The notes below the pieces were generated by a model. It was not told the origin of the DNA. It was given only the letters and a program-made list of their open reading frames with translations, and did no database searches. Shown piece by piece: positions 25,079 to 37,019 of a stretch of 64,000 nucleotides of DNA; the first letter of the stretch is position 1, and each line of letters begins with the position of its first letter. The stretch is taken from the NCBI GenBank assembly GCA_021654635.1, contig AP025179.1, positions 1,984,001 through 2,048,000 of the forward strand, in the 5' to 3' direction. Source of the stretch: Mycobacterium kiyosense. Its GTDB lineage: Bacteria > Actinomycetota > Actinomycetes > Mycobacteriales > Mycobacteriaceae. The position numbers and the translations under genes are program-made.

Positions 25079-27442
25079 GTGACCAAGCCGGCCGCCGACA
25101 CCAGCGCAGTCCTGACCGATGAGGACACTCTGGTCCTGGCCTCCATGGACACTCCGGTCGAGATGGAGCTGGTCATGGAGTGGCTGGACCAGCAACGCGT
25201 CCGCTGCCCGGGGACCACATTCGACGTCTTGAAGCTGCCGGCCGGCAGCGCGTCACCGGGGGCGCTGACCGCTCTGGTGGAAAAGCTCGAAACCGGTGCG
25301 CGACAAAACGAAGACCGCGAGATCGTGCCGGTACGGGTGTTCTGGCTGCCGGCCGCCAACCGCGGCAAGCTGGCCAAGGTGGCCGCCCTGCTGCCGGGCC
25401 AAGATCCCTACCGGCCCAGCCCTCGTCAGCAGCGCCACATCATGCGTACCGAACCGTGGCGGGCGCGGGTGGTGGCCGGCGAGTCGGCCAAGATGTCCGA
25501 ACTGCGCCGGCAATGGCACGAAACCACGACGGCCGAGAGTGCCCAGGAATTCGCCCATTTCGTCACCCGCCGGGCGCTGCTGGCCCTGGCCCGGGCCGAA
25601 TACCGGATCCTCGGCCCGCAATACAGATCTCCTCGTCTGGTCAAGCCGGAAATGTTGGCGTCTGCCCGCTTTCGTGCCGGGCTCAAAGCGATCCCCGGCG
25701 CCACCGTCGAGGAAGCCGGCAAGATGCTCGACGAGTTGGCGACGGGGTGGAGCCAGGCATCGGTGGACGTCATCTCGGTGCTGGGCAAAATGCTCAGCCG
25801 CGGATTCGACCCCGAGTTCGACTACGACGAGTATCAGGTCGCAGCCATGCGCTCCGCGCTGGAAGCCCACCCCGCGGTGTTGCTGTTCTCGCATCGCTCC
25901 TACATCGACGGCGCGGTGGTGCCGGTAGCGATGCAGGACAACCGACTACCGCCGGTGCACATGTTCGGTGGCATCAATCTCTCGTTCGGGGTGATGGGTC
26001 CGCTGATGCGGCGCTCGGGCACGATCTTCATCAGGCGCAACATCGGGGACAACAAGCTGTACAAGTACGTCCTCAAGGAATACGTCGGCTACCTCGTCGA
26101 GAAACGATTCAATCTCAGCTGGTCCATCGAGGGCACCCGCTCGCGTACCGGAAAGATGTTGCCGCCCAAGCTCGGTCTGATGAGTTATGTGGCCGACGCC
26201 TACCTCGACGGGCGCAGCGAGGACATTCTGCTGCAAGGTGTTTCGATCTGTTTCGACCAGTTGCACGAGATCGCCGAGTATGCGGCCTACGCCCAGGGCG
26301 CCGAGAAGACCCCCGAGGGTTTCAGCTGGCTCTACAACTTCATCAAAGCCCAGGGCGAGCGGAACTACGGCAAGATCTACGTCCGTTTTCCCGAGGCGGT
26401 CTCCATGCGGCAGTACCTCGGCGAGCCGAACGGCCCGCTGGCCCATGACGAGGCCGCTAAACGTCTTGCGCTGCAGAAGATGTCGTTCGAGGTCGCTTGG
26501 CGCATCCTGCAGTCCACCCCGGTGACGGCGACCGGGCTGGTGTCGGCGCTGCTGCTGACCGCCCGCGGAACGGCGTTGACCCTGGATCAGCTGCACCGTA
26601 CCTTGCAGGACTCGCTGGACTACCTCGATCGCAAGCACACACCCGTGTCCACCAGTGCGTTGCGGTTGCGCTCGCGCGACGGTGTGCGCGCGGCGGTGGA
26701 CGCACTGTCCAACCGGCATCCGGTGACCAGAGTCGACAGCGGCCGAGAACCGGTGTGGTACATCGCACCTGAGGACGAACACGCCGCGGCCTTCTATCGC
26801 AACTCGGTGATTCACGCGTTCCTGGAAACCTCGATCGTCGAACTGGCCCTGGCGCACGCCCGGCACACCGACGGGGATCGGGTGGAGGCGTTCTGGGCGC
26901 AAGTGATGCGGCTACGCGATCTGCTGAAGTTCGACTTTTACTTCGCCGACTCGGCCGCCTTCCGGGCCAATATCGCCGAAGAAATGGCGTGGCATCAGGA
27001 TTGGGAATCCCAGGTCGCGGCCGGTGGCGACGAGATCGAGAAGATCCTCTACGCCAAGCGGCCGTTGATCTCCGATTCGATGCTGCGGGTGTTCTTCGAG
27101 GCCTACGAGATCGTCGCCGACGTCCTGCGTGACGCGCCGCCGGACATCGGCCAGAAGGAGTTGACCGACCTCGCGCTCGGGGTGGGTCGACAACTGGTGG
27201 CGCAGGGCCGCGTGCGCAGCAGCGAATCGGTGTCCACGCTGCTGTTCGCGACCGCGCGGCAGGTCGTCGCCGACCAGGACCTGATCGCGCCCGGGCCGGG
27301 CCTCGCGGCGCGCCGGGAAGCGTTCCGGCGCGAGTTGCGCAACATCCTGCGCGACTTCAACCACGTCGGTCAGATTGCCCGCAACCGGTTCATCGAGCGG
27401 GAGATCGAGGCGCGCCGACAGCGTCTTGGTTCGCGAACGTAG
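25079..27442 (+). CDS. plsB2: Glycerol-3-phosphate acyltransferase
   Basis: A 787-residue PlsB-type enzyme that puts the first acyl chain on glycerol-3-phosphate at the membrane, starting phospholipid and triacylglycerol synthesis. The acyltransferase core near residues 270-400 has the HX4D motif in [11 protein letters not shown], then [16 protein letters not shown] and [13 protein letters not shown]. The length is two residues shorter than that remembered for M. tuberculosis PlsB2. GTG 25079 lies nine bases after the plsC stop, and the two enzymes act in sequence in the same pathway. No odd features. It is followed by about 210 bp without a gene, where M. tuberculosis carries an insertion sequence. 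Confidence 0.93.
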   Translation: MTKPAADTSAVLTDEDTLVLASMDTPVEMELVMEWLDQQRVRCPGTTFDVLKLPAGSASPGALTALVEKLETGARQNEDREIVPVRVFWLPAANRGKLAKVAALLPGQDPYRPSPRQQRHIMRTEPWRARVVAGESAKMSELRRQWHETTTAESAQEFAHFVTRRALLALARAEYRILGPQYRSPRLVKPEMLASARFRAGLKAIPGATVEEAGKMLDELATGWSQASVDVISVLGKMLSRGFDPEFDYDEYQVAAMRSALEAHPAVLLFSHRSYIDGAVVPVAMQDNRLPPVHMFGGINLSFGVMGPLMRRSGTIFIRRNIGDNKLYKYVLKEYVGYLVEKRFNLSWSIEGTRSRTGKMLPPKLGLMSYVADAYLDGRSEDILLQGVSICFDQLHEIAEYAAYAQGAEKTPEGFSWLYNFIKAQGERNYGKIYVRFPEAVSMRQYLGEPNGPLAHDEAAKRLALQKMSFEVAWRILQSTPVTATGLVSALLLTARGTALTLDQLHRTLQDSLDYLDRKHTPVSTSALRLRSRDGVRAAVDALSNRHPVTRVDSGREPVWYIAPEDEHAAAFYRNSVIHAFLETSIVELALAHARHTDGDRVEAFWAQVMRLRDLLKFDFYFADSAAFRANIAEEMAWHQDWESQVAAGGDEIEKILYAKRPLISDSMLRVFFEAYEIVADVLRDAPPDIGQKELTDLALGVGRQLVAQGRVRSSESVSTLLFATARQVVADQDLIAPGPGLAARREAFRRELRNILRDFNHVGQIARNRFIEREIEARRQRLGSRT

Positions 27443-27654
27443 CTGGCCCGCGTCGTTCGGCGCGAAGTTTCGCAGTGGCTTTACTCTCGCGGCTCCCGCA
27501 GATCGGCCCTGCTTGTCCACAGTCGCCGATTGCTGCACAGATTGCCCGCCCCGGCGCGTGTCCGGCACCGGATTGTCAGGGCCGGCGAGCTGAATGGGCT
27601 TCAGTGAAAGCGCCGCCGGGAACACCGCCCGGCGAACTGGGAAGGAATTGAGCA

Positions 27655-28141
27655 ATGTTCGAAACGCCGTTGACCGTCGTGGGTCACATCGTCAACGATC
27701 TGCAGCGCCGCAAGGTCGGCGACCAAGAGCTGATCAAATTCCGGGTGGCCAGCAATTCGCGCCGCCGGACCAATGAGGGCGCGGTGGGAGCCGGGCAACT
27801 CCTTGTTCATCACCGTCAACTGCTGGGGCCGGCTGGTCACCGGGGTGGGTGCCACGCTGGGCAAAGGTTCGCCGGTGATCGTGGTGGGCCATGTCTACAC
27901 CAGCGAATACGACGACAAGGACGGCAATCGGCGTTCCTCGGTGGAGATGCGGGCCACGTCGGTGGGGCCGGACCTGTCGCGGCTGCGTATCGAGACGCCG
28001 GGCCGGACCGGGGTGGACGCCGCCAAGCCCGCGACCACCGAGGCAGGCGCAATCGACAGCGACCTCGTCGGCGCGGACGCGGCCGGGTTCGAGGTGCCCG
28101 CCGATGCCGAAGCGGGGAGCCCGCTGCCACTGTCGGCCTAG
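27655..28141 (+). pseudogene. Single-stranded DNA-binding protein paralogue (Rv2478c-type), frameshifted
   Basis: The start MFETPLTVVGHIVNDLQRRK with FRVASNSRRRT is an SSB OB-fold. After TNEG the frame breaks and resumes as WEPGNSLFITVNCWGRLV, VIVVGHVYTSEYDDKDG and SSVEMRATSVGPDLSR. The whole span is one base too long; removing one G near 27783-27787 restores a 161-residue protein, the length remembered for Rv2478c. This is not the housekeeping ssb, which lies elsewhere in mycobacteria; the paralogue is probably dispensable. GAAGGA precedes the ATG. Either the paralogue is newly lost or the extra G is a sequence error. Confidence 0.87.
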
Positions 28142-28207
28142 CGTTGCGCGGCCGTGCATAGGATGGTCCGCGGATATCTCCAAAGACCAGAAAGGCAACA
28201 CCGCGGC

Positions 28208-29884
28208 ATGGCTGAGTTCATCTACACGATGAAGAAGGTCCGCAAGGCGCACGGCGACAAGGTGATCCTCGACGACGTCACGTTGAGCTTCTACCCGGGC
28301 GCCAAGATCGGCGTCGTCGGCCCCAACGGGGCCGGAAAGTCGAGCGTCTTGCGGATCATGGCCGGATTGGACAAGCCGAACAACGGTGACGCCTTTCTGG
28401 CCAACAACGCGACGGTGGGCATCCTGCTGCAGGAGCCGCCGCTCAACGAGGAGAAGACCGTCCGGGGCAACGTCGAGGAGGGGTTGGGCGAGATCAAAGT
28501 CAAGCTCGACCGTTTCAATGAAGTCGCCGAGCTGATGGCAACCGACTACTCCGACGAACTGATGGAGGAGATGGGCAGGCTGCAGGAGGACCTCGACCAC
28601 GCCGACGCGTGGGATCTGGATTCTCAGCTGGAGCAGGCCATGGACGCGCTGCGCTGCCCACCGCCGGACGAACCGGTCACCAACCTGTCCGGCGGTGAGC
28701 GACGCCGCGTCGCGCTGTGCAAGCTGCTGCTGTCCAAACCCGACCTGCTGCTGCTCGACGAACCGACCAACCATCTGGACGCCGAGAGCGTGCAGTGGCT
28801 CGAGCAACACCTGGCCAGCTACGCCGGCGCCATCCTGGCCGTCACTCACGACCGCTATTTCCTGGACAACGTCGCCGAGTGGATCTTGGAGCTCGACCGC
28901 GGCCGCGCCTACCCGTACGAGGGCAACTACTCCACCTACCTGGAGAAGAAGGCCGAGCGGATCGCGGTGCAGGGCCGCAAGGACGCCAAGCTGCAGAAAC
29001 GTCTCCAGGAGGAGCTGGCCTGGGTGCGGTCGGGTGCCAAGGCGCGCCAAGCCAAGAGCAAGGCGCGGCTGCAGCGCTACGAGGAGATGGCTGCCGAGGC
29101 GGAGAAGACACGCAAGCTCGACTTCGAGGAGATCCAGATCCCGGTCGGACCGCGGCTGGGCTCGCTGGTTGTCGAGGTCGAGCACCTCGACAAGGGCTTC
29201 GAAGGCCGCACCCTGATCAAGGACCTGTCGTTCACACTGCCGCGAAACGGCATCGTCGGCGTCATCGGTCCCAACGGTGTCGGCAAGACCACGCTGTTCA
29301 AGACCATCGTCGGACTCGAGCAGCCCGACAGCGGCACGGTCAAGGTCGGCGAAACCGTCAAGCTCAGCTACGTCGACCAGACCCGCTCCGGCATCGACCC
29401 GAAGAAAACCGTATGGCAGGTCGTCTCCGACGGGCTGGACTACATCGAGGTCGGCCAGACCGAGGTGCCGTCGCGGGCTTACGTGTCGGCATTCGGGTTC
29501 AAGGGCCCCGACCAGCAGAAGCCGGCGGGCGTGCTGTCCGGGGGCGAGCGCAACCGGCTCAATCTGGCCCTGACCCTCAAGCAGGGCGGCAACCTGATCC
29601 TGCTCGACGAGCCGACCAACGACCTGGACGTCGAAACGTTGAGCTCGCTGGAAAACGCGCTGGTCAACTTCCCGGGCTGTGCGGTGGTGATCTCCCACGA
29701 CCGCTGGTTCCTGGACCGGACCTGCACGCACATCCTGGCCTGGGAAGGCGACGCCGACAACGAGGCCAAATGGTTCTGGTTCGAGGGCAACTTCGGCGCA
29801 TACGAGGAGAACAAGGTGGAGCGCCTCGGCGCCGAAGCGGCGCGGCCGCACCGGGTCACTCACCGCAAGCTGACACGGGACTAG
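28208..29884 (+). CDS. ettA: Energy-dependent translational throttle protein EttA (ABC-F)
   Basis: A 558-residue ABC-F ATPase with two nucleotide-binding domains and no membrane part. Walker A motifs are GPNGAGKSS near residue 40 and GPNGVGKTT near residue 358; signature motifs are NLSGGERRRVAL and VLSGGERNRL; Walker B segments are LLLLDEPTNHLD and LILLDEPTNDLD. The linker between the domains carries the charged arm that reaches the ribosomal E site. EttA binds 70S ribosomes and gates entry into elongation by ATP/ADP ratio. The start is ATG 28208 after GAAAGGCAACACCGC. The length equals that remembered for Rv2477c. It is followed 51 bp later by gdh. Confidence 0.93.
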   Translation: MAEFIYTMKKVRKAHGDKVILDDVTLSFYPGAKIGVVGPNGAGKSSVLRIMAGLDKPNNGDAFLANNATVGILLQEPPLNEEKTVRGNVEEGLGEIKVKLDRFNEVAELMATDYSDELMEEMGRLQEDLDHADAWDLDSQLEQAMDALRCPPPDEPVTNLSGGERRRVALCKLLLSKPDLLLLDEPTNHLDAESVQWLEQHLASYAGAILAVTHDRYFLDNVAEWILELDRGRAYPYEGNYSTYLEKKAERIAVQGRKDAKLQKRLQEELAWVRSGAKARQAKSKARLQRYEEMAAEAEKTRKLDFEEIQIPVGPRLGSLVVEVEHLDKGFEGRTLIKDLSFTLPRNGIVGVIGPNGVGKTTLFKTIVGLEQPDSGTVKVGETVKLSYVDQTRSGIDPKKTVWQVVSDGLDYIEVGQTEVPSRAYVSAFGFKGPDQQKPAGVLSGGERNRLNLALTLKQGGNLILLDEPTNDLDVETLSSLENALVNFPGCAVVISHDRWFLDRTCTHILAWEGDADNEAKWFWFEGNFGAYEENKVERLGAEAARPHRVTHRKLTRD

Positions 29885-29935
29885 TGTCAGCTCTGCCAAC
29901 CGCAAGGTATCCGTCGCGAGTGGGGAGCAATCGGC

Positions 29936-32900
29936 ATGACGATCGATCCCGAAGCCAGAGAGCAGGTCGCGCCGTGGACCACTTTCCCGCAGGCCGGCGA
30001 TGTTCCGGACTGGATATTCAAGGCTTACGCCGATAGCTACCGGTCCTCGCAGGAGGACGGATCCCAACCCACCCCCGCACCCGCCTCGGCGGTGACACCG
30101 GCCCTGCTGGCCGCCCAGTACCGCCTCGGCGAGCACCGCCCACCCGGCGAGAGCCGCGTCGCGGTGTACCCGGTGGACGACCCGGGCGGGTTCGGGCCGG
30201 CGCTGCAAGTGGTTACCGAGCACGGCAGCATGCTGATGGATTCGGTGACGGTGCTGCTGCACCGATTGGGCGTCTACTACGCAGCGATCATGACTCCGGT
30301 GTTCGAGGTGCAGCGCAGCCCGACGGGCGAGCTGCTCAGCATTGCGCCGAAGTCGCCGGACAAATCGCCCTACCACGGCGAAGCGTGGATCCACGTCCAG
30401 CTCTCGCCCACCGTCGACCGCAAGGCGCTCGCGGAGGTCGAGCGGCTGCTGCCCAAGGTGCTCGCCGACGTCCAGCGCGTGGCCACCGATGCGACAGCCA
30501 TGATCGCCACGCTCGGCGAACTGGCCGCGGTGGTCGACGAAGACCCCGAAGGTCACTATGCGGCGCCCGACCGTCACGAGGTCGCCGAACTGCTGCGCTG
30601 GTTGGACGACGGCAACTTCCTGCTACTTGGCTATCAACCCTGCCGAGTGCAGAACGGCCTGGTCATCGGCGACGGATCCAGCGGCCTGGGCGTGCTGCGC
30701 GCCCGCAGCGGCACCAGACCCCGCCTCACCGACGACGACAAGTTGATCGTGCTGGCGCAGGCCGCCGTCGGCAGCTACCTGCGCTACGGCGCCTACCCGT
30801 ATGCGATCGCGGTCCGCGAGAACGTCGACGACGGCGTGATCGAGCACCGCTTCGTCGGGCTGTTCACCGTCGCCGCCATGAACGCCGACGTGCTGGAAAT
30901 CCCGATGATTTCGCACCGCGTCCGTGACGCCCTCACCCTGGCCGGCAGCGACCCCAGCCACCCCGGCCAGCTGCTGCTCGACGTCATCCAAACCGTTCCG
31001 CGCCCAGAGCTTTTCACGCTCAGTGCGCATCGCTTGCTGAGCATGGCCAAGGCCGTGGTCGACATGGGCTCACAGCGCCGTGCCCTACTGTTCCTACGCG
31101 CCGACCGGCTCCAATTCTTCGTCTCGTGCCTGGTGTACGTGCCGCGCGACCGCTACACCACACCGGTGCGGCTGCAGATCGAGGACATCCTGGTCCGTGA
31201 ATTCGGTGGGACCCGGCTGGAATTCACGGCGCGAGTCAGCGAATCACCATGGGCACTCATGCATTTCATGGTGCGGCTGCCCCAAGAAAGTCCCGACGGC
31301 CCGGAGGGCATGGCGGGGGAGCCCGGCACCCAGTTGGCTCCGGTCGACGTCTCCGAAGCCAACCGGGTCCGCATCCAGGCGCTGCTCAGCGAGGCCGCGC
31401 GCACCTGGTCGGACCGGTTGATCGCGGCGGCCGCCAACCTTGCCCAGAGCACCGTCACAGCAACCGACGCCGAGCACTATGCCAACGCGTTCTCCGAGGC
31501 CTACAAACAGGCCGTCAGCCCGGACCAGGCCATCGACGACATCGCCGTCATCAACGAATTGGCCGACGACACCGTCAAATTGGTGTTCGCCGAGGACGAC
31601 GAACAGGGCCTGGCCCAGCTGACCTGGTTCTTGGGCGGGCGCAGCGCATCGTTGAGCCAGCTACTGCCGATGCTGCAGAGCATGGGCGTTGTGGTGCTCG
31701 AGGAGCGGCCGTTCACCGTCACCCGCCCCGACGGGCTGCCGGTGTGGATCTACCAGTTCAAGATGTCGCCGCATCCCACCATCGCGCCGGCGCTGAGCCA
31801 GGCCGAGCGGGACGCCACCGCGCAGCGCTTCGCCGACGCGGTCACCGCGATCTGGCACGGCCGCGTCGAGATCGACCGGTTCAACGAGCTGGTCATGCGC
31901 GCCGGGCTGAGCTGGCAGCAGGTCGCGCTGCTGCGCGCCTACGCAAAATATCTGCGGCAGGCCAACTTTCCCTACAGCCAGTCCTACATCGAATCGGTGC
32001 TCAACGAACACGCTTCTACCGCAAAGTCGTTGGTGGCATTGTTCGAGGCGCTGTTCAACCCCGCGCACGGGTCGCCCTCCGGGCGTGAGGCGCAAGCCGC
32101 CGCCGCGGCCGTAGCCGCCGACATCGACGCGCTGGTGAGCCTGGACACCGACCGGATCCTGCGCGCATTCGCCTCCCTGGTGCAGGCCACCCTGCGCACC
32201 AATTACTTCGTCACGCGCGAGGGTTCGGCCCGGTCCCGAAATGTGCTGGCGCTCAAGCTCAATGCTCAGCTCATCGACGAGCTGCCGCTGCCGCGCCCCA
32301 AGTACGAGATCTTCGTCTACTCGCCGCGAGTGGAAGGAGTGCACCTGCGGTTCGGCCCGGTGGCGCGCGGCGGGTTGCGCTGGTCGGACCGCCGCGACGA
32401 CTTCCGGACCGAAATCCTGGGCCTGGTCAAGGCGCAGGCGGTGAAGAACGCCGTCATCGTGCCGGTGGGGGCCAAAGGCGGGTTCGTGCTGAAACGGCCG
32501 CCGCTGCCCACCGGGGACGCCGCCGCAGATCGCGACGCCACCCGAGTCGAAGGCGTCGCTTGCTACCAGTTGTTCATCTCCGGGCTGCTCGACGTCACCG
32601 ACAACGTCGACCAGCGCACCGGCGCGGTGAACCCACCACCGGGGGTGGTGCGCCGCGACGGCGACGACGCCTACCTGGTAGTCGCCGCCGACAAAGGCAC
32701 CGCCACCTTCTCCGACATCGCCAACGACGTCGCCAAGTCCTACGGCTTCTGGCTGGGCGACGCCTTCGCCTCCGGCGGCTCGGTCGGCTACGACCACAAG
32801 GCGATGGGCATCACCGCCAAAGGCGCCTGGGAGGCCGTCAAACGCCACTTCCGCGAGATCGGCGTCGACACCCAGTCCGAGGACTTCACCGTCGTCGGCG

Positions 32901-34804
32901 TCGGCGACATGAGCGGCGACGTGTTCGGCAACGGCATGCTGCTGTCCAAACACATCCGGCTGATCGCGGCGTTCGACCACCGGCACGTGTTCCTCGACCC
33001 GGAACCCGACGCCGCGACGTCCTGGGCCGAGCGCCGCCGCTTGTTCGAACTGCCCCGGTCCAGTTGGGACGACTACGACAAGACGCTGATCAGCGAGGGC
33101 GGCGGCGTGTACAGCCGCGACCAGAAGACGATCCCGGTCAGCCCTCAGGTCCGCGTCGCCCTCGGAATTGAGGGTGAAGTCTCAGAGATGGCCCCGCCCA
33201 ACCTGGTTCGCGCGATTCTGCAAGCCCCGGTCGACCTGTTGTTCAACGGCGGGATCGGCACCTACATCAAGGCCGAGAACGAATCCGACGCCGACGTCGG
33301 CGACCGCGCCAATGATCCGGTACGGGTCAACGGAAACCAGGTGCGCGCCAAGGTGATCGGTGAAGGCGGCAACCTTGGCGTGACGGCATTGGGCCGCGTC
33401 GAGTTCGACCTGTCCGGCGGCCGGATCAACACCGACGCGCTGGACAACTCCGCCGGCGTCGACTGCTCCGACCACGAGGTCAACATCAAGATCCTGATCG
33501 ACTCGCTGGTCACCGCGGGCAAGGTCCGCGCCGAGGAGCGGACCGCGCTGCTGGAGTCGATGACCGACGAGGTCGCCCAGCTGGTGCTCACCGACAACGA
33601 GGACCAGAACGACCTGATGGGCACCAGCCGCGCCAACGCGCCCAGCCTGCTGCCGGTGCACGCCGACCAGATCAAGTATCTGGTCGCCGAGCGCGGCCTC
33701 AACCGTGAACTGGAAGCGCTGCCGTCCGAAAAGGAGATCGTGCGCCGCTCGGAGATAGGCATCGGCCTCACCTCGCCCGAGCTGGCGACGCTGATGGCGC
33801 ACGTCAAGCTGGACCTCAAAGAACAGATGCTGACCACCGAGCTGCCCGACCAGGATGTGTTCGCCTCCCGGCTGCCGCAGTACTTCCCCAGACCGCTGCG
33901 CGACCGGTTCACCCCGGAAATCCGCAACCACCAGCTGCGCCGCGAGATCGTCACCACCATGCTGATCAACGATCTGGTGGACACGGCCGGCATCAGCTAC
34001 GCCTTCCGGATCACCGAGGACGTCGGCGTGAGTCACCTCGACGCGGTGCGCACCTATGCGGCCACCGACGCGATTTTCGGGGTGGGACACATCTGGCGCC
34101 GCATCCGTGCTGCCAACCTGCCGGTTGCGCTGTCCGACCGGTTGACCCTGGACAACCGCCGGCTGATCGACCGGGCCGGGCGCTGGTTGCTCAACTACCG
34201 TCCGCAGCCGCTGGCCGTGGGCGCCGAGATCAACCGCTTCGCCGCGAAGGTCAAGGCGCTGACACCGCGCATGTCGGAATGGCTGCGCGGAGACGACAAA
34301 GCCATCGTGGAGAAGGAGGCCGCCGAGTTCACCGCGCTGGGCGCCCCGCCCGATCTGGCCTACCGGGTCGCGGTCGGCCTGTACCGCTACAGCCTGCTCG
34401 ACATCATCGACATCGCCGACATCACCGAAATCGAGACCGCGGAGGTGGCCGACACCTACTTCGCGCTGATGGACCACCTCGGCACCGACTCGCTGCTGAC
34501 GGCGGTGTCCGAGCTGGAGCGCAACGATCGCTGGCATTCATTGGCGCGCTTGGCGATTCGCGATGACATCTACGCTTCGCTGCGCTCGCTGTGCTTCGAC
34601 GTATTGGCGGTGGGGGAGCCTGACGAGAGCGGCGAGCAGAAGATCGCCGAGTGGGAGCACATCAGCGCATCGCGGGTGGAACGGGCGCATCGGACGCTCA
34701 ACGAGATCCGCGACAGCGGCGCGAAGGATCTCGCGACGCTGTCGGTGGCGGCCCGACAGATCCGCCGCATGACACGCACCAGCGGACGGGGATCTTCGGG
34801 GTGA
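29936..34804 (+). CDS. gdh: NAD-dependent glutamate dehydrogenase, large (180-kDa) type
   Basis: A 1622-residue protein of the large GDH class, which converts glutamate to 2-oxoglutarate and ammonia with NAD+. The long N-terminal half carries regulatory domains. The catalytic part begins near residue 800 with [20 protein letters not shown], then the Lys-containing [17 protein letters not shown]; the dinucleotide-binding part contains [17 protein letters not shown]. In mycobacteria this enzyme is controlled by GarA binding. Length is nearly that remembered for Rv2476c (1624). Its stop overlaps the thioesterase start by four bases (GTGA). No frame problem in 4.9 kb, which is notable given the many indels elsewhere. 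Confidence 0.94.
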   Translation: MTIDPEAREQVAPWTTFPQAGDVPDWIFKAYADSYRSSQEDGSQPTPAPASAVTPALLAAQYRLGEHRPPGESRVAVYPVDDPGGFGPALQVVTEHGSMLMDSVTVLLHRLGVYYAAIMTPVFEVQRSPTGELLSIAPKSPDKSPYHGEAWIHVQLSPTVDRKALAEVERLLPKVLADVQRVATDATAMIATLGELAAVVDEDPEGHYAAPDRHEVAELLRWLDDGNFLLLGYQPCRVQNGLVIGDGSSGLGVLRARSGTRPRLTDDDKLIVLAQAAVGSYLRYGAYPYAIAVRENVDDGVIEHRFVGLFTVAAMNADVLEIPMISHRVRDALTLAGSDPSHPGQLLLDVIQTVPRPELFTLSAHRLLSMAKAVVDMGSQRRALLFLRADRLQFFVSCLVYVPRDRYTTPVRLQIEDILVREFGGTRLEFTARVSESPWALMHFMVRLPQESPDGPEGMAGEPGTQLAPVDVSEANRVRIQALLSEAARTWSDRLIAAAANLAQSTVTATDAEHYANAFSEAYKQAVSPDQAIDDIAVINELADDTVKLVFAEDDEQGLAQLTWFLGGRSASLSQLLPMLQSMGVVVLEERPFTVTRPDGLPVWIYQFKMSPHPTIAPALSQAERDATAQRFADAVTAIWHGRVEIDRFNELVMRAGLSWQQVALLRAYAKYLRQANFPYSQSYIESVLNEHASTAKSLVALFEALFNPAHGSPSGREAQAAAAAVAADIDALVSLDTDRILRAFASLVQATLRTNYFVTREGSARSRNVLALKLNAQLIDELPLPRPKYEIFVYSPRVEGVHLRFGPVARGGLRWSDRRDDFRTEILGLVKAQAVKNAVIVPVGAKGGFVLKRPPLPTGDAAADRDATRVEGVACYQLFISGLLDVTDNVDQRTGAVNPPPGVVRRDGDDAYLVVAADKGTATFSDIANDVAKSYGFWLGDAFASGGSVGYDHKAMGITAKGAWEAVKRHFREIGVDTQSEDFTVVGVGDMSGDVFGNGMLLSKHIRLIAAFDHRHVFLDPEPDAATSWAERRRLFELPRSSWDDYDKTLISEGGGVYSRDQKTIPVSPQVRVALGIEGEVSEMAPPNLVRAILQAPVDLLFNGGIGTYIKAENESDADVGDRANDPVRVNGNQVRAKVIGEGGNLGVTALGRVEFDLSGGRINTDALDNSAGVDCSDHEVNIKILIDSLVTAGKVRAEERTALLESMTDEVAQLVLTDNEDQNDLMGTSRANAPSLLPVHADQIKYLVAERGLNRELEALPSEKEIVRRSEIGIGLTSPELATLMAHVKLDLKEQMLTTELPDQDVFASRLPQYFPRPLRDRFTPEIRNHQLRREIVTTMLINDLVDTAGISYAFRITEDVGVSHLDAVRTYAATDAIFGVGHIWRRIRAANLPVALSDRLTLDNRRLIDRAGRWLLNYRPQPLAVGAEINRFAAKVKALTPRMSEWLRGDDKAIVEKEAAEFTALGAPPDLAYRVAVGLYRYSLLDIIDIADITEIETAEVADTYFALMDHLGTDSLLTAVSELERNDRWHSLARLAIRDDIYASLRSLCFDVLAVGEPDESGEQKIAEWEHISASRVERAHRTLNEIRDSGAKDLATLSVAARQIRRMTRTSGRGSSG

Positions 34805-35217
34805 GTATCGGTTTCGTCGCAGCCGTACCGGTGCGCTGGTCGGATATCGACATGTACCAGCACGTCAATCACGCCACCATGGTCACGATTCTCGAAGAGT
34901 CGCGGGTCCCTTTTCTCAAAGAGCCGTTCGGTGCCGACATCACCACCATCGGTCTGTTGATCGCCGACGTCCGGGTCACCTACAAGGATCAACTGCGCCT
35001 TGTCGATTCGCCGCTGCAAGTGACCATCTGGACCAAGCGGTTGCGGGCGGTGGACTTCACGCTGGGTTACGAGGTGCGTTCGGTCAACGCAGATCCGCAG
35101 TCGCGACCGGCGGTGATCGCCGAGTCGCAGCTGGCTGCGGTGCACATCGAAGAGCAGCGACTGGTACGGCTGACACCTACGCACCGGGAGTATCTGCAGC
35201 GGTGGCTCCGGGAGTGA
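34801..35217 (+). CDS. Hot-dog acyl-CoA thioesterase (Rv2475c-type)
   Basis: A 138-residue 4HBT-family protein: [20 protein letters not shown] near residues 10-30 has the conserved Asp, His and Asn of the YbgC/FcbC type active site; strands such as [15 protein letters not shown] and [10 protein letters not shown] follow. It should cleave acyl-CoA thioesters; the substrate is unknown. The GTG start overlaps the gdh stop (GTGA), and its own stop overlaps the start of the following gene, so the three are translationally coupled. Confidence 0.85.
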   Translation: MSIGFVAAVPVRWSDIDMYQHVNHATMVTILEESRVPFLKEPFGADITTIGLLIADVRVTYKDQLRLVDSPLQVTIWTKRLRAVDFTLGYEVRSVNADPQSRPAVIAESQLAAVHIEEQRLVRLTPTHREYLQRWLRE

Positions 35218-35876
35218 ACGCCGAACGTGGACTGTGGCTGGGTCCAGAAGGCGCGGCGGCACATCGCGCGGACCTGACCACCTTCGTCGAGCATGCACTG
35301 CGCCTCGACGACGCCGCGGTCATCCGCATTCGCGCCCGCTCCGAAGGGCTGCTGACGGCTTGGGCAGCAACGGGTTTCGATGTCTTGGCTAGTCGCGTGG
35401 TAGTCGGTAGAGTGCGACCCGACGACATGTCGGTCGGGGCGGACGCGTTGCTGCGTGGTCTGGCGGCCATGACCGAATCCGGCTACGTGGAGCCGGGATT
35501 CGCGATGGACTCGGCGTGGCGGGGCGGATTGCCCCCGGAGTCCGGATTCACCCACCTTGACGACATACCGGCGCGCGTCCTGCAAGAACTCTCCCAGCAG
35601 GGCGCCGCATTGGCCAGGGAGCACGGCTCGGCGCACGGTCCGCCCACCTCGTTGCTGGACCAGGAGGTCATCGAAGTCAGCGCGGGTGGGGAGATGGTGG
35701 GCTTGCCGATGCGGTGCGTGTTCGCGTTGACCGCAATGGGTTTCCTACCTCAACCGGCCGGCTCCGGCGACGACGAGATCGTACGAGTCCGGATCACGCC
35801 GGCCTGGTTACGTGTCGACGCCCGGTTCGGCTCGGTGTATCGGCGCCGGGCGCATGCCGCGCTGCTGGTGCACTGA
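35214..35876 (+). CDS. Conserved hypothetical protein (Rv2474c-type)
   Basis: A 220-residue soluble protein with no catalytic motif I recognise. It begins [20 protein letters not shown] and includes a helical N-terminal half and a beta-rich end (VRVRITPAWLRVDARFGSVY). The GTG at 35214 overlaps the thioesterase stop by four bases, so I prefer it to GTG 35202. Coupling to gdh and the thioesterase is conserved in M. tuberculosis as far as I recall. The function is unknown. Confidence 0.78.
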   Translation: MNAERGLWLGPEGAAAHRADLTTFVEHALRLDDAAVIRIRARSEGLLTAWAATGFDVLASRVVVGRVRPDDMSVGADALLRGLAAMTESGYVEPGFAMDSAWRGGLPPESGFTHLDDIPARVLQELSQQGAALAREHGSAHGPPTSLLDQEVIEVSAGGEMVGLPMRCVFALTAMGFLPQPAGSGDDEIVRVRITPAWLRVDARFGSVYRRRAHAALLVH

Positions 35877-35934
35877 GCGGTCGCTTCGCCGGGATTGCGA
35901 TCGCAATGAGTCCAACACGTTTCACAAGCACCCT

Positions 35935-36976
35935 TCAGGTGCCGTAGACCATCCACAACGGTAGTACCGCGCTGAGGTAGTCCATGAATTTCTTGAGTCC
36001 CACCCGGTACTGACCGTATCCGTAAGGATCCTCCGCATATTCGGGAAACGCGATGCCCAGCCCGAACAGGCCCGGCGCGATGATCCCGTTCTGCGGGTTG
36101 TAATCCAGCGGCCCCCACTGTGGCGTCGCGGGCAGCAGCGCGCGTCGCTGGAATCCGACGGTATAAACCACCCGATCGCACTCGCTGAGCTTCTCTTCGA
36201 ACTCTGGGGCCGAAACCAAGCACCGCTCAAGTTTTTTCCGGATACACCCCGTCAATATTTTCCCGCGCCCATTGCGCCGCTCGGCCTTTCAAGCCGGTAT
36301 CGTCGAACAGAATCCAATCATCTAGGTAGACAGCATATTTGAGTGGGCTGCGATAAAAATTGATTACCCTGGCGACCGGATGCCGCAGCAGATGCGGCAA
36401 CGCGATCATCGACGAGTGCGACGAGCCGAACACGGCGACGGTCGCACCGTCCAGCGGCAGTTCCCGCAGCTGTTCGGGATCAAGTACGACTTCGACCGGA
36501 ATCTCTTGCAGCTGAGGGTAATCAAGCTTCCTGGGTACCGCACCAACGGCCATCACCACATTGGACGAGACGATGGTCCCGTCTTCCGTTTCGATGAGCC
36601 ATTTGCGCCGCTCCAAACGCAGGGCGGTGGCCGTTGTCTGGAAAGCCGCGACCCGCTCCCGCAGCTGCCCGGTGACCCACAACAGCGGATCCGCAACCAG
36701 CGCAAGGGCGCACGTCTCGTCCGGGTCGACCTCCTTCAGCGGCATCGGGGGAGACGCCGCGAACCGAAAAGACGACGCGCCGGCGAGGTATTCCAAGAAA
36801 GTCCCGGCGATGGTGTTGCTCGACACCGGCCGCCATTTCGCGCCGAGATCGCCGGCGCAGAAAGCGGGGTCGACCCAGGCGATCTCCTTCGGCGGAACAC
36901 CCTGATCGATCAGTCTGCCCACCGCCGCGATTCCGGCCGGACCGGCTCCGATCACTGTCCACGCGTAGGACGCCAT
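35935..36976 (-). pseudogene. FAD/NAD(P)-dependent oxidoreductase, frameshifted at a T6 run
   Basis: A flavoprotein with a Rossmann FAD site WTVIGAGPAGIAAVGRLIDQ at the start and a second NAD(P) site ATVAVFGSSHSSMIALPHLL near residue 195. The frame breaks after NIDGVYPEKT and resumes as LERCLVSAPEFEEKL, with VYTVGFQRRALLP completing the FAD-binding end. Plus-strand T6 at 36232-36237 should be T5: then VYPEKLERC is continuous and the product is about 346 residues. The family resembles single-component monooxygenase or pyridine nucleotide-disulfide oxidoreductases without the redox Cys pair. I do not recall it at this place in M. tuberculosis. It lies 43 bp downstream of aglA on the same strand. 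Confidence 0.8.
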
Positions 36977-37019
36977 GCACCACATATAGAGCAGCGCGCC
37001 GGGAAACGCGAAACGCGGG

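Noticed and set aside
27734..30577. 947-codon minus-strand open frame opposite ssb, ettA and gdh
   Set aside because: Antisense to three recognised genes; long mirror frames are expected in GC-rich codon usage, and the product has no family features.
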